A stretch of DNA of 64,000 nucleotides from Zobellia russellii (GCF_018728565.1 NZ_JACSOI010000001.1:310001-374000), one strand, 5' to 3'; positions 46,368 through 55,774 are shown, counted from the stretch's first letter. The notes: a model not told the origin generated them from the sequence alone. Program-made: numbers and translations.

Positions 46368-46406
46368 TGTTCTAAATTTTAGTTTTCCGTTCATGGTGCT
46401 TTCCTC

Positions 46407-49400
46407 TTAAAAATCCGTTTTAACACTAAACCCAAAACTGCGGGTAGACGGATATGAAAAGTCTTCTACGCCATAAACGATACGCTGTTCTTGCAAGGCG
46501 TTCAACTCTGGATCAAAATGAGGGTTTTCTGTAAACAATAGTAAATTACTGCCCACCAAGCCTAATTTTATATTCTGAAAACCGATGGATTTTGACACTT
46601 TTTCAGGAAGGTTGTAATATAGTCCCAACTGGCGCAATTTTACATAAGATGCGCTGTACAATGCACTATCTTCATTACCTCGGTCAAAGAAATTATTGTA
46701 AAACTGACTGGCAGGAACCGAGGTGGTATTAGGAACATACTGCGGGCTATCGGCCGTACCAACATTAACCACACCATCTCCAACAACTCCGTTCTCACGA
46801 CCCACTAAAGTTTCTTTTAAAACACCCGATGTACTTCCAAGTGCTTTGATCCTAGAAACAATGGTACCTCCTTTTCGCCAATCAAAAAGAATAGTCATGT
46901 CAATATTTTTGTACGAAAACTTGTTGTTGAAACCTACGGTAAAATCCGGATTGTAGTTGCCCAAAAGTCTAAGGTTTCCATCTTGTATGGGCAGGCCGTT
47001 TGCTCCATAGACGGTTTGACCATCTACTTCTAGAAAACCAGTGCCGTACATATCTCCTACACGACCATTTTCCCTTGCGATGTAGAAAACCGTATTAGAT
47101 CCGCCTCCACCGGAAAAGATATTGGCCGTACCCGTTACAAATTGATCTACCCCATCTGGCAACTTGGTAACTTCACTGCGATAGGTTGAATAATTTACCG
47201 AAGATTCCCAACCAAAATCTTCCGAGCGAACCAAGGTTGCGCTCACTAAGGCCTCAAAACCTCTAGTTCTGACCTCTCCGCCGTTTACGTTAAAATTAGA
47301 AAACCCGCTGGTCTGCGATATAGGCCTTGAAATAATCTGGTCAATACTAGTATTTTGGTACCCAGCCACATCTAGCTGAAGCCGGCCATCTAAAAACCAG
47401 GCTTCCAGACCGGCCTCAAGTGCATTTAAACGTTCCGGTCTTAGATTGGCATTTTTTAATACCGTTTCATTGGTTACCCTAAAACTGGAACCATAATTTT
47501 GATTGAACACAAAGTTCTGTACGTTCTGGTACGGGTCTGTATCATTACCCACACTGGCCGCACTAAACCTGAGGTTTAGATACGAAATGGCTTCGGGCAA
47601 CGTAAACATATTACTTACAACGTAACTAAGTCCTACCGAGTAATACCCAAAAGAATTGCTATTACTTGGTAATGTACTACTCCAGTCATTTCTAAAAGTA
47701 GCATCAAAATACAACGAGTTTTTATAGGAAAGGTTTCCGCTGGCGTATACGCTATTAATTCGCTTTGTAAATTTCTGACTGTCTCCTTTTAACGGTGTTC
47801 TTGAATTTGCCAGGGTATAAATACCGGGAATCGCCAATTGAGAAGCTTCCGAAAATTTATATTGAATGTCCTGGTCAAAACGGTTGGCTCCTGCGGATAC
47901 GTTGTATTTCCAATCATCATTGATCTTGTCCGAATAGGAAAGCAAAACATCCGTATTCAATTCCCTAAAACGAACGTCATCCTCACGATACGTACCCAAC
48001 GGGTTTTGATTGGTGCTTACCGCACGGCGGAATTCCCTTTTATCATCATAGGTATCAATACCGGCGCGAACGCTTAGACTTAACTTATCCGTAATATCAT
48101 AAGTGGCTGAAGCATTCCCTAAAATTCGGTTTTTATTGAAACTATTGGTGTTTTCATAAACCGTTAAATAGGGGTTGGTCAACCATAGGTAATTAAAATC
48201 ATAATGCTGAATGCCTTCTTGACCTGCCTGCCAATAATTTTTTAATGATTCCACATTGGTGTTTCTCCCGGTCCAGTTAAACCCATAAAGTGGATTTTCA
48301 TAACCGTAACCTAAATTGGGGCGGTTACCACTGCGCGTGTTGATGTAATTTAAAAATGCTTTTACCTTAAACTTTTCATGAACGTTTTGGTCTACACTCA
48401 CCGCAAGTCCGTTTCGTTTTAAGTCCGTATTAGGAACAATTCCATCATTCTTTAGATTGCTATAGGATAATCGTGCGCTTCCCTTTTCGCCTCCCGAGCT
48501 TATGGAAATGTTGTTTTGATAAGTAACACCCGTTTCAAAGAAATTACGAACGTTGTCCGGTCTTGACACCCAAGGTGTAGGGGTAATATCCGTAAACGAA
48601 CCATCTGGGCTGGTTCGTGAAATGACATCTCCTGCACGAACAGGGTTTCCGTTTATATCTACCGAAGGACTATCAAACTGAGCAATTAATTGACCTTGGT
48701 CCAAACGAGGGCCATAGCTGCTAATGCCGCCATCGTTTACACCGGCACCAGTTCCGTTTTGAAAGGCGTATTCACCATTTGAACCTCCGCCGTACTCATT
48801 CTGATAATCTGGCAAGGTCAATAAGCTCTCTACAGTTAAGGTACTATTGATACTAATGCCCAGCCCCTTTTTCTTTCGTCCTCTTTTAGTGGTAATGACT
48901 ACCACACCGTTTGCTGCGCGCGCTCCGTATAATGCTGCGGAACCTGCTCCTTTAAGAATAGAGATAGAGGCAATATCATCCGGACTTATGTCTGCACCAC
49001 CATTACCAAAATCTACTTCTTGAAGCGCACCGTCATTTACAAGGTTACTCGTAATCTGTTCATTGCTTATAGGCACACCGTCTACCACAAACAAGGGCTG
49101 GTTGCTACCGCCCAAAGAATTTTCTCCCCTAATAACGATACGAGAAGAAGAGCCTACACCAGATGAACCGTTCGTAATCTGAACACCCGCCACGCGGCCG
49201 GCAAGACTATTTACCATATTGGTAAGGGGTACTTCCGTAAGTTGTTCTGCCTTTACCGTAGTTACTGCAGAAACCAAGGATTGCTTTTCCCGTTCAATTC
49301 CTAACGCGGTAACTACAATTTCATCTAGTTGCTCGGAAGAAAGCTCTAAAGTAATAATCTTTGGAAAGCTTCCATCAGTTACATTAATTTCTTGGGTGAT

Positions 49401-49625
49401 ATATCCGATGGAGGCAATACTTACTGTAAAAGTATTTGCTTCCGTACGTAAAGTAAAAAATCCGGATTCATCGGATACCACATAATTATTGCTCCCGAGC
49501 TCGTTTATAGTTGCGTAGGGTACGGGTACATTATCCGTATCTATCAATCTTGCAGTATACGAATTGGTCTGGCCGTACGCCAATACTGCACATAGCTGCA
49601 TAAGCGCTATTATAGCTGTTTTCAT
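46407..49625 (-). CDS. SusC/RagA family TonB-linked outer-membrane protein
   Basis: 1072 residues: signal peptide (1-18), carboxypeptidase-like regulatory domain (about 20-95), TonB-box region DEIVVTALGI, plug domain (about 115-245, LAGRVAGVQITNGSSGVG, VDGVPIS) and a 22-strand barrel ending in FSVKTDF. It imports a ligand captured with SusD, powered by TonB. No N-terminal secretin/FecR-interacting domain is present, so it is not itself an anti-sigma signalling receptor. First gene of the uptake operon, 95 bases after the DUF2064 gene. Confidence 0.96.
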   Translation of the reverse strand: MKTAIIALMQLCAVLAYGQTNSYTARLIDTDNVPVPYATINELGSNNYVVSDESGFFTLRTEANTFTVSIASIGYITQEINVTDGSFPKIITLELSSEQLDEIVVTALGIEREKQSLVSAVTTVKAEQLTEVPLTNMVNSLAGRVAGVQITNGSSGVGSSSRIVIRGENSLGGSNQPLFVVDGVPISNEQITSNLVNDGALQEVDFGNGGADISPDDIASISILKGAGSAALYGARAANGVVVITTKRGRKKKGLGISINSTLTVESLLTLPDYQNEYGGGSNGEYAFQNGTGAGVNDGGISSYGPRLDQGQLIAQFDSPSVDINGNPVRAGDVISRTSPDGSFTDITPTPWVSRPDNVRNFFETGVTYQNNISISSGGEKGSARLSYSNLKNDGIVPNTDLKRNGLAVSVDQNVHEKFKVKAFLNYINTRSGNRPNLGYGYENPLYGFNWTGRNTNVESLKNYWQAGQEGIQHYDFNYLWLTNPYLTVYENTNSFNKNRILGNASATYDITDKLSLSVRAGIDTYDDKREFRRAVSTNQNPLGTYREDDVRFRELNTDVLLSYSDKINDDWKYNVSAGANRFDQDIQYKFSEASQLAIPGIYTLANSRTPLKGDSQKFTKRINSVYASGNLSYKNSLYFDATFRNDWSSTLPSNSNSFGYYSVGLSYVVSNMFTLPEAISYLNLRFSAASVGNDTDPYQNVQNFVFNQNYGSSFRVTNETVLKNANLRPERLNALEAGLEAWFLDGRLQLDVAGYQNTSIDQIISRPISQTSGFSNFNVNGGEVRTRGFEALVSATLVRSEDFGWESSVNYSTYRSEVTKLPDGVDQFVTGTANIFSGGGGSNTVFYIARENGRVGDMYGTGFLEVDGQTVYGANGLPIQDGNLRLLGNYNPDFTVGFNNKFSYKNIDMTILFDWRKGGTIVSRIKALGSTSGVLKETLVGRENGVVGDGVVNVGTADSPQYVPNTTSVPASQFYNNFFDRGNEDSALYSASYVKLRQLGLYYNLPEKVSKSIGFQNIKLGLVGSNLLLFTENPHFDPELNALQEQRIVYGVEDFSYPSTRSFGFSVKTDF

Positions 49626-49672
49626 TAAAATTCAATAAAAGGTTGTTATTTTTTTAAAAGAAGTCAAAATCA

Positions 49673-49687
49673 CTATATGATATATAG
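49673..49687. promoter_or_regulatory. Dyad upstream of susC
   Basis: CTATAT-gat-ATATAG, a perfect 6-base dyad 48 bases before the SusC start codon, in the 95-base gap after the DUF2064 gene. Possible operator; being only A/T-rich, it could also arise by chance. Confidence 0.25.
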
Positions 49688-49720
49688 GGACTATCCTTCT
49701 TAACCTGTAAAAGGTTTAAA

Positions 49721-50431
49721 CTATGCCGCTAAAAGAAATGCGGGAGGGCCTCTTAATTGAAAGGAAAACGAATGCTTATCCGATAAGCACAGTGATTTTG
49801 AATGTTGTATAAGGTTCTGTACTGCCAATAAATGACTCAAGATGAAGCTAATTAGAGCTTCATCATCTGTACTATATAAAAATTGAAGTAATTGATGTGC
49901 GGTGTCAATATCCGTAAGCTCATCAAAATAGTATGCCTTTGCTCTTTTCCAGAAAACCCCGTTCACCAATGTATTGAACAAGGTGGATTCTAACCAGGGA
50001 AGTGCCTTAAACTGACCCAAGTTAAAGAACTCACGGCGCATACCCAACAGATACACCCCACCATCAGTTGAAGGTCCTATTACCAAGTCCTTGTCCTGAA
50101 TTTTGTCTATAGCCTGCTCTAAAACTTCTGCAGTTAAATCTGGCGTATCATTACCAATAGAAAGCACTTTGGTATACCCTTGATCAAAAAGTTCTTGAAA
50201 AGCATTGGCGTAACGCTCGCCAAAGGTTGTTCCTTTTTGTTGGCTTTCGTCTACTATAATAACATCTGCCCCAGTGGAGAATGCAATTTTACGTGTACGA
50301 TTGATAAGGATATTAAAAAAACCACGGGAGGCTTTCTTGTTGGCATTTCCAAAAACGGACTTCCGTTCTGCCTCCAGCTGCGCCGAAAGCGAGAATATTA
50401 ATATAGCCGTATCCTTATTTATCTGCCCCAT
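49721..50431 (-). CDS. DUF2064 protein (nucleotidyl/glycosyltransferase-A fold) with a C-terminal extension
   Basis: 236 residues. Residues 1 to about 185 fit DUF2064 (ILIFSLSAQLEAERK, TTFGERYANAFQELFDQGYTKVLSIGNDTPDL, GPSTDGGVYLLGM, TDIDTAHQLLQFL), relatives of CofC and MobA that are expected to handle a nucleotide-linked substrate. About 50 further residues end in QLRGPPAFLLAA, which the core family does not need. It is the gene immediately before SusC on the same strand and probably belongs to the locus; its substrate is unknown. Confidence 0.8.
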   Translation of the reverse strand: MGQINKDTAILIFSLSAQLEAERKSVFGNANKKASRGFFNILINRTRKIAFSTGADVIIVDESQQKGTTFGERYANAFQELFDQGYTKVLSIGNDTPDLTAEVLEQAIDKIQDKDLVIGPSTDGGVYLLGMRREFFNLGQFKALPWLESTLFNTLVNGVFWKRAKAYYFDELTDIDTAHQLLQFLYSTDDEALISFILSHLLAVQNLIQHSKSLCLSDKHSFSFQLRGPPAFLLAA

Positions 50432-50794
50432 TTACCAACTTTCGTCGTAATTGTTTTTGAACCTTACTCGGGTTTTAAGTGCAAGATACTAAACAAGATG
50501 TGACCTTTTTAATATTTGTGTATATTTTCTTACGTATCAAAAACAGGCTTACGTTGGTATATTATATGCGTAAAAACTTCCTTTTTATAAGTTCTTGGTG
50601 GTTTTTCACTCGGTAATCGACATTATTTACCGACCATGTGGTTTGTGAGTCACTCGTTGAATAACCTCATATTAAACAATTTAGGTCTTTTAACGAGAAA
50701 AATGGTCAGACAACCCTTCATTTCTAACATAGCATTCATTGCTGCGGTTCTTTGTATGAGACCCAACGGTCTGTTTAACCCCAAATCTATAATT
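50432..50794. other. Divergent promoter region between the DUF2064 and TetR genes
   Basis: 363 bases. It holds the dyad at 50610-50633 and a looser TTACG/CGTAA pair near 50552-50576. An in-frame ATG at 50636 begins a 53-residue extension of the TetR protein with no family match, so I treat this part as leader. No full TAnnTTTG box was found for either gene. Confidence 0.4.
50610..50633. promoter_or_regulatory. Inverted repeat before the TetR gene (probable autoregulatory operator)
   Basis: TCGGTAA and TTACCGA, perfect 7-base arms with a 10-base centre, in the gap between the divergent DUF2064 and TetR genes. TetR proteins commonly bind such dyads near their own gene. Confidence 0.5.
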
Positions 50795-51412
50795 ATGACC
50801 AAGAGTTTAAAACGCATGGCTACCATGCAAAGAATGCAAGTAACAGGACTTGAACTTTTTTACAGAAACGGATACTATAATACAAGTGTTGATGATATAT
50901 TAAAAGAACTATCCTTGTCCAAAGGAGCCTTCTATTATCATTTTGAATCCAAAGAAGATTTCTTTATTCAGATTATTGAAAACTTACTGGTTCGTAAAAT
51001 GTACAGTCAGCTTATTGAACCTATAGAAGGTCATGACAATACTTTAGACCTTATTACACAATGTTTTGAAGAGGCTTTAGAAACGGCCGTACATAACGAG
51101 TTTGACTTTGGTTTTGTGCTTAGTAATTTCATTAATGAGTTTAATGGTAAGAATGAAACCGTAATGAAGCACCTAAATGACATTTTGCGTATTTGGGAGG
51201 TGAATTTGGTATCTGCCATACAACGCGGAAAGTTTAACGGACACATTGATAGACACATTGATAGTGAAGGTGTTGCCGTTTATCTTATGAGCTCATATAT
51301 AGGGGTTAGAACCCTAATGGTAGAAACTACCCCAAGTGCCCGTAAATATCGCTTTATGTCCCAATTACGTCAGTACTTTAAATCTTTGGAACCCAAAAGG
51401 ACAACCGTATAG
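50795..51412 (+). CDS. TetR/AcrR family regulator
   Basis: 205 residues from MTKSLKRMATMQRM, where the family N-terminus begins; the frame is open to an ATG at 50636. The helix-turn-helix is clear (NTSVDDILKELSLSKGAFYYHFESKEDFF). The C-terminal ligand domain is helical. It is divergent from the DUF2064-SusC locus and has a dyad in front, so it is a candidate local regulator. It ends 4 bases from the stop of the opposing GT9 gene. Confidence 0.9.
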   Translation: MTKSLKRMATMQRMQVTGLELFYRNGYYNTSVDDILKELSLSKGAFYYHFESKEDFFIQIIENLLVRKMYSQLIEPIEGHDNTLDLITQCFEEALETAVHNEFDFGFVLSNFINEFNGKNETVMKHLNDILRIWEVNLVSAIQRGKFNGHIDRHIDSEGVAVYLMSSYIGVRTLMVETTPSARKYRFMSQLRQYFKSLEPKRTTV

Positions 51413-51416
51413 AAAT

Positions 51417-52466
51417 TTATACATCGTTCAATACGCTCTTAACCTTGGTTACAACTTGTTCCGGCAGAATGGTACGCATGGTCATTTCATATCCTTCGGG
51501 CATTTTATTACCGTAAACGGATGTTGGAATTAACGGAAATTTTTCCCGATCGGCACATAATGCATTATCTACATCTTGGCCAAAAGGGTAGAACCCGGCG
51601 TAAGGATGGGTAACTCCCCAAAGTGTAACTACTGGAATGCCGTACATAGCCGCCAAATGTGCATTACCACTATCCATAGACAGCATAGTGTCTAAATTAG
51701 AAATAAGGGCAAGTTCCTCATGAAAAGAAAGTTTGCCTACCATGCTTAGACAGTTCGTAAACTTGTTCTCAAAACTTTGAAATTTCTTTTCCTGGATAGG
51801 TCCACCTCCAAAAAGGAAAATTTTATATCCATTATCTTTGTTAAGCTTGGCAATAACTTCCTCCATTAATTCTAATGGGTAAGTTTTACCTTCAAATGCG
51901 GCAAAAGGAGCAATCCCAATCCATTTTTTTGAATCGATTCCTACAATTTTTTGTGTTTCATCCGAAAGACTTTCTTTGGACAATACAGAATTCTTAGGTA
52001 AATCTATTGAGAAACCCAATTGCGCAAACACATCTACATAACGTTGGTGGGTGGTTTTTAAAGGTTTAAAGACCTTTGAAACAGCGGAGGTAAGCGCTTT
52101 TTTTTCTGCCCTACCTTTATCGATCTGTGCAACCGGAATACGTCCAAATTTAAAATATCGCTTTAATACTTTGCTCCGCAAAACATTGTGAAGATCAGCA
52201 ACGGCATCAATCTTTAATTTGGCAAGTTCCTTATAGAGCTTCCAGAGTCCAAATACACCTTTATGCCTTCCCTTTACATCGGCCTCATAAACACTTACGT
52301 TGGGGACATTAGAGAACATTGGGGCAAAAAATTTCCGCGTGAGTACGGTAATTTTTAGGTGCGGATTTTGCTTGGTAAGCGCAAGAAGGACAGGTACGGT
52401 CATGGCTACATCCCCCATTGCGGAGAGCCTGATGATCAATAGGTGTTCGGGTTTATTTTTGGCCAC
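51417..52466 (-). CDS. Glycosyltransferase family 9 (heptosyltransferase-like)
   Basis: 349 residues, GT-B fold. N-terminal LLIIRLSAMGDVAMTVPVLLAL and C-terminal SMDSGNAHLAAMYGIPVVTLWG are the GT9 signatures of ADP-heptose:LPS heptosyltransferases. Likely adds a sugar to the lipopolysaccharide core at the inner membrane. It overlaps the DUF4254 gene by 14 bases. Confidence 0.92.
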   Translation of the reverse strand: MAKNKPEHLLIIRLSAMGDVAMTVPVLLALTKQNPHLKITVLTRKFFAPMFSNVPNVSVYEADVKGRHKGVFGLWKLYKELAKLKIDAVADLHNVLRSKVLKRYFKFGRIPVAQIDKGRAEKKALTSAVSKVFKPLKTTHQRYVDVFAQLGFSIDLPKNSVLSKESLSDETQKIVGIDSKKWIGIAPFAAFEGKTYPLELMEEVIAKLNKDNGYKIFLFGGGPIQEKKFQSFENKFTNCLSMVGKLSFHEELALISNLDTMLSMDSGNAHLAAMYGIPVVTLWGVTHPYAGFYPFGQDVDNALCADREKFPLIPTSVYGNKMPEGYEMTMRTILPEQVVTKVKSVLNDV

Positions 52467-53055
52467 GGAGAACAGGGTTCATCTCATCATCATTGTACAT
52501 TTTCATCTGCTTGTACACTTTCATGTACTTATCACCAGATTCAATATCCACCAGCAATTGGTCTATTGCCGTAGAAAGATCTTTACGTTGCTCCAATAAC
52601 ACATTTAGCTTTTGCGTACATTTTTCAATATGTTCCAAAGACGCATCCGTACGGCCCACTTCTTCTTGCATATGATAAATCTTAAGCGCTAAAATGGATA
52701 GCCTGTCTATAGCCCAGGCCGGACTTTCCGTATTAATGGTTGCGTTTTCCTTTACTGCAACATCTTTGTATTTATCCAAGAAATAGCTGTCTATAAACTC
52801 TACCAAGTCCGTTCTGTCTTGATTACTCGCATCAATCTTTCGCTTTAATACCAAAGCATCCTCCGGTGCAATATCCGGGTCGCGAATAATATCCTCATAA
52901 TGCCATTGTACAGTGTCTATCCAGTTTTTACGATAGAGCAGACGTGCAATATCATCTTTAGGGTAGGGGTTCTCAAAAGACTGATATACATTATCCTTAA
53001 TATGATATTTCTGAATACTTTCCTCGAAAATGGTAAATGCGAACTTGCTGAACAT
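52453..53055 (-). CDS. DUF4254 protein
   Basis: 200 residues, all-helical, no signal peptide. The segments NPYPKDDIARLLYRKNWIDTVQWHYED, IDRLSILALKIYHM and DKYMKVYKQMKMYND identify DUF4254. It is coupled to the GT9 gene by a 14-base overlap, suggesting a role in lipopolysaccharide synthesis, but no activity is known. Its promoter is at 53074-53102. Confidence 0.85.
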   Translation of the reverse strand: MFSKFAFTIFEESIQKYHIKDNVYQSFENPYPKDDIARLLYRKNWIDTVQWHYEDIIRDPDIAPEDALVLKRKIDASNQDRTDLVEFIDSYFLDKYKDVAVKENATINTESPAWAIDRLSILALKIYHMQEEVGRTDASLEHIEKCTQKLNVLLEQRKDLSTAIDQLLVDIESGDKYMKVYKQMKMYNDDEMNPVLRGQK

Positions 53056-53073
53056 TTTTTATAGCTTTAAGGG

Positions 53074-53102
53074 CAAAGTTATTCATAATTATTTTATGGC
53101 AA
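53074..53102 (-). promoter_or_regulatory. Promoter of the DUF4254-GT9 pair
   Basis: On the minus strand TTG (53100-53102), 18-base spacer, TAACTTTG (53074-53081). It lies 18 bases before the DUF4254 ATG and overlaps the 3' end of the DUF6427 gene. Confidence 0.6.
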
Positions 53103-54027
53103 TGCCGGTCATCAACACCAAAAACGGAATTAGTACCGCAGCCATTAAGATTATCTCACGAATATTAGCTTTACGTAAGGATTCTATGTACTTGGTCATA
53201 AAGACAACTGCAGGAAAAAACGTAATCATAACTGGATAGACGTTGTCCGATAATAGAAGTATGTTCAACACAAGGCCAATTACAAAAGAAAGCGCAATTA
53301 GGCGCATGGTAATCACTTTTCCAAATCCGGATTTACCCAACTTTACAAAAGCTAAAATACCCGATACAAACGTGGTCAAAGCAAATAAAACCAGCTTAGT
53401 GCTATGCCCCCAATATGAAAAGTAAGTGCTATCCAAAGACACAGAAAACTTATAATGGTTGCTAAAAAAATCTTGATTACCGTACAGTATCAGGACGCAT
53501 TCCGTTATCATAAGTACCGTAAAAATAGCGGCAAGAGGTACAAACCAGTTTCTGGCATTTTTAGGTTCGTAAAAATATATAGCGGCCAAAACTAAAATTA
53601 GGAACAACAAGGCCCAATCATAAAAAAGGCTTGAAACCAATACCCAAATCGTTGCATCAAAAATCTTGAACTTAATATTTTTCAAGGACCGAATACTTAT
53701 GAGCCTCCTTGTGGCCAACAGCAGGAAAAAGCTACAAAAAATAGCATTAGAATCCAGCAGGGTTTCCGGAAACACCACCATTAGAAGCCCATAAAAAAGA
53801 ATGGTAAATGAGTTTGCCCCGGTTACTTTATTTCGTTTTACGATAAAGTTGACAATGAATACACTAAAAAATAAGACCGATAGAACAAACAACTGCCAAA
53901 AAATACGGACAAGAGAGTAGATTCTATCGAACATATAGAAATGGGCAAACCAATAGAAAACGAATAGAAACGAAAGAACTATTATGTAGTTAATTGGCTT
54001 TGTCTTGCCAAAAATGATTGATATCAT
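53089..54027 (-). CDS. DUF6427 family membrane protein
   Basis: 312 residues with about nine or ten membrane helices (first at about 12-32). The pattern is that of a flavobacterial inner-membrane protein of unknown function named DUF6427 (family assignment from memory). It precedes DUF4254 and GT9 on the same strand, a gap of 33 bases, and may share their envelope role. Confidence 0.75.
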   Translation of the reverse strand: MISIIFGKTKPINYIIVLSFLFVFYWFAHFYMFDRIYSLVRIFWQLFVLSVLFFSVFIVNFIVKRNKVTGANSFTILFYGLLMVVFPETLLDSNAIFCSFFLLLATRRLISIRSLKNIKFKIFDATIWVLVSSLFYDWALLFLILVLAAIYFYEPKNARNWFVPLAAIFTVLMITECVLILYGNQDFFSNHYKFSVSLDSTYFSYWGHSTKLVLFALTTFVSGILAFVKLGKSGFGKVITMRLIALSFVIGLVLNILLLSDNVYPVMITFFPAVVFMTKYIESLRKANIREIILMAAVLIPFLVLMTGIAIK

Positions 54028-54203
54028 TTGAAAAATTATCTAAAATTTCACCGGACGATACTACAATTTCTTTATTGAAAAGCACAAACCTTTCATTGCA
54101 ACAGGAACTATAATCTTGGGCCGGCAACCCTTATTTGGTAGCACCTTCTAACGAACAAACTAAATCATCAACATTTAAATTTAGAAAGTTTCTTAGCTTT
54201 TTA

Positions 54204-54211
54204 TACTTTTG
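54204..54211 (+). promoter_or_regulatory. -7 box of the DUF6341 gene
   Basis: TACTTTTG, full match to TAnnTTTG, 20 bases before the ATG at 54232. Confidence 0.5.
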
Positions 54212-54231
54212 CAAGTGTAAATATAGCTAAG

Positions 54232-54453
54232 ATGAAATCATTTTTTGAAGGAATAGCAGATTTGTTCGTAAACCACCTATTTTGGCCGTTGGACCAGTTG
54301 CGTTTTATGCATAGTTGGTGGGGTGCCAATATCATTAACTGGATTCTTGCCCTAATTTGCTGTGTAGCTTTCGTATATTGGATGTTACAGCTAAAACAAT
54401 ACAACGATAACGACGAAGAGGACAAGTCTATCTCTTCTCACTCTTACCTATAA
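54232..54453 (+). CDS. DUF6341 family small membrane protein
   Basis: 73 residues: an amphipathic start (FFEGIADLFVNHLFWPLDQLRF), one membrane helix (about 34-52) and an acidic tail. It is a conserved flavobacterial protein beside purD, often mislabelled as uracil phosphoribosyltransferase, with which it shares nothing visible. Function unknown. It has its own -7 box and converges on purD. Confidence 0.8.
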   Translation: MKSFFEGIADLFVNHLFWPLDQLRFMHSWWGANIINWILALICCVAFVYWMLQLKQYNDNDEEDKSISSHSYL

Positions 54454-54481
54454 ACAGTAGGTTTACTACTAATACATTTGT

Positions 54482-54526
54482 AAAGACATTGGATTCTTTC
54501 TTTTAAAGATCGAACCCAATGTCTTT
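54482..54526. terminator. Bidirectional stem-loop spanning the purD stop
   Basis: AAAGACATTGG (54482-54492) and CCAATGTCTTT (54516-54526), perfect 11-base arms with a 23-base loop. The right arm codes for the last residues of PurD. It can end both the DUF6341 and purD transcripts. Confidence 0.6.
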
Positions 54527-55774
54527 TCTATAGTTCATATTCTGGAACTTAATATTTTCTATATTCTTATAGGAAGTAGCCAACGCTTGCTTAAAGTTAT
54601 CTCCGTAGGAAGTAATTGCCATTACTCTACCGCCACTGGTAACTACTTTACCGTCTTTTAATTGCGTACCTGCGTGAAAGACCAACGAATCTTCAAGAGC
54701 ATTGAATCCTGTAATTTCCTTTCCTTTTTCATATGCTTCGGGATATCCTCCAGACACTAACATAACCGTGGATGCGGTTCTTGGGTCCAACTCAAGTTCA
54801 ATATCATCTAAAGTTCCGTTGGCAACGGCCTCAAAGACCTCAACCAAGTCATTCTGAATACGAGGAATAACCACTTCCGTTTCGGGATCACCCATACGCA
54901 CATTGTACTCTATAACCTTAGGCTCATCACCTACTTTTATCAGACCTATGAATATAAAACCTTTATACGGCAAATTATCCTTTTTAAGGCCTTCTACCGT
55001 AGGTTTTACAACACGCTGGTGTATCTTATCCATAAAAGCTTCATCCGCAAAAGGAACGGGAGAAATAGCGCCCATCCCGCCTGTGTTAAGTCCGGTATCG
55101 CCTTCACCAATACGTTTGTAATCTTTTGCAGTGGGCAAGACCTTATAACCACTACCATCCGTCAATACAAAAACGCTCAACTCTATACCTGCTAAAAACT
55201 CCTCGATAACGACCGTGGTGCTTGCGTTACCAAATTTAGCGTCTACCAACATGGTTTTAAGCTCCTCTTTTGCTTCGGTCAAATCTTCTAAAATAACCAC
55301 CCCTTTACCAGCTGCAAGTCCATCTGCCTTTAATACATAAGGAGGTTGTAACGTTTCTAGAAAGTCAAACCCTTTTTGAAGTGTCTCTGAAGTGAAGCTT
55401 TCGTAAGCAGCGGTAGGTATGTTATGCCGCATCATGAACTTTTTAGCAAATTCCTTACTGCCTTCTAACTCAGCACCTGCTTTTTGAGGTCCTATTACGG
55501 GTATGTGCTTCAATTCGGAATCACTAAGAAAAAAATCGTGAACCCCATTTACCAAAGGGTCTTCCGGCCCTACTATAACAATATTCACGTCATTAGCCAG
55601 AACCGCCTTTTTGATTCCTTCAAAATCGTTTACACCAACTGGTATATTTGTTGCAATTTCGGAAGTACCGGCATTTCCAGGTGCTACATAAAGTTTATCT
55701 AGTTTTGGGCTCTGTTTTAGTTTCCAAGCTAAAGTGTGCTCGCGACCGCCAGCACCTAAAATAAGAATATTCAT
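54503..55774 (-). CDS. purD: Phosphoribosylamine--glycine ligase
   Basis: 423 residues, ATP-grasp enzyme of purine synthesis that joins glycine to 5-phosphoribosylamine. N-terminal MNILILGAGGREHTLAWKL, the ATP-grasp parts (PPYVLKADGLAAGKGV) and EYNVRMGDPETEVVIPRI are diagnostic. Transcribed alone from a -7 box 15 bases upstream. Confidence 0.97.
   Translation of the reverse strand: MNILILGAGGREHTLAWKLKQSPKLDKLYVAPGNAGTSEIATNIPVGVNDFEGIKKAVLANDVNIVIVGPEDPLVNGVHDFFLSDSELKHIPVIGPQKAGAELEGSKEFAKKFMMRHNIPTAAYESFTSETLQKGFDFLETLQPPYVLKADGLAAGKGVVILEDLTEAKEELKTMLVDAKFGNASTTVVIEEFLAGIELSVFVLTDGSGYKVLPTAKDYKRIGEGDTGLNTGGMGAISPVPFADEAFMDKIHQRVVKPTVEGLKKDNLPYKGFIFIGLIKVGDEPKVIEYNVRMGDPETEVVIPRIQNDLVEVFEAVANGTLDDIELELDPRTASTVMLVSGGYPEAYEKGKEITGFNALEDSLVFHAGTQLKDGKVVTSGGRVMAITSYGDNFKQALATSYKNIENIKFQNMNYRKDIGFDL

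Noticed and set aside
46407-49625. Sigma/anti-sigma signalling receptor role for SusC
   Set aside because: No N-terminal STN signalling domain is present and no sigma or FecR gene is adjacent.
50636-50794. 53-residue N-terminal extension of the TetR regulator
   Set aside because: The extension has no family counterpart and begins 3 bases after the operator-like dyad; the canonical TetR start is at 50795.
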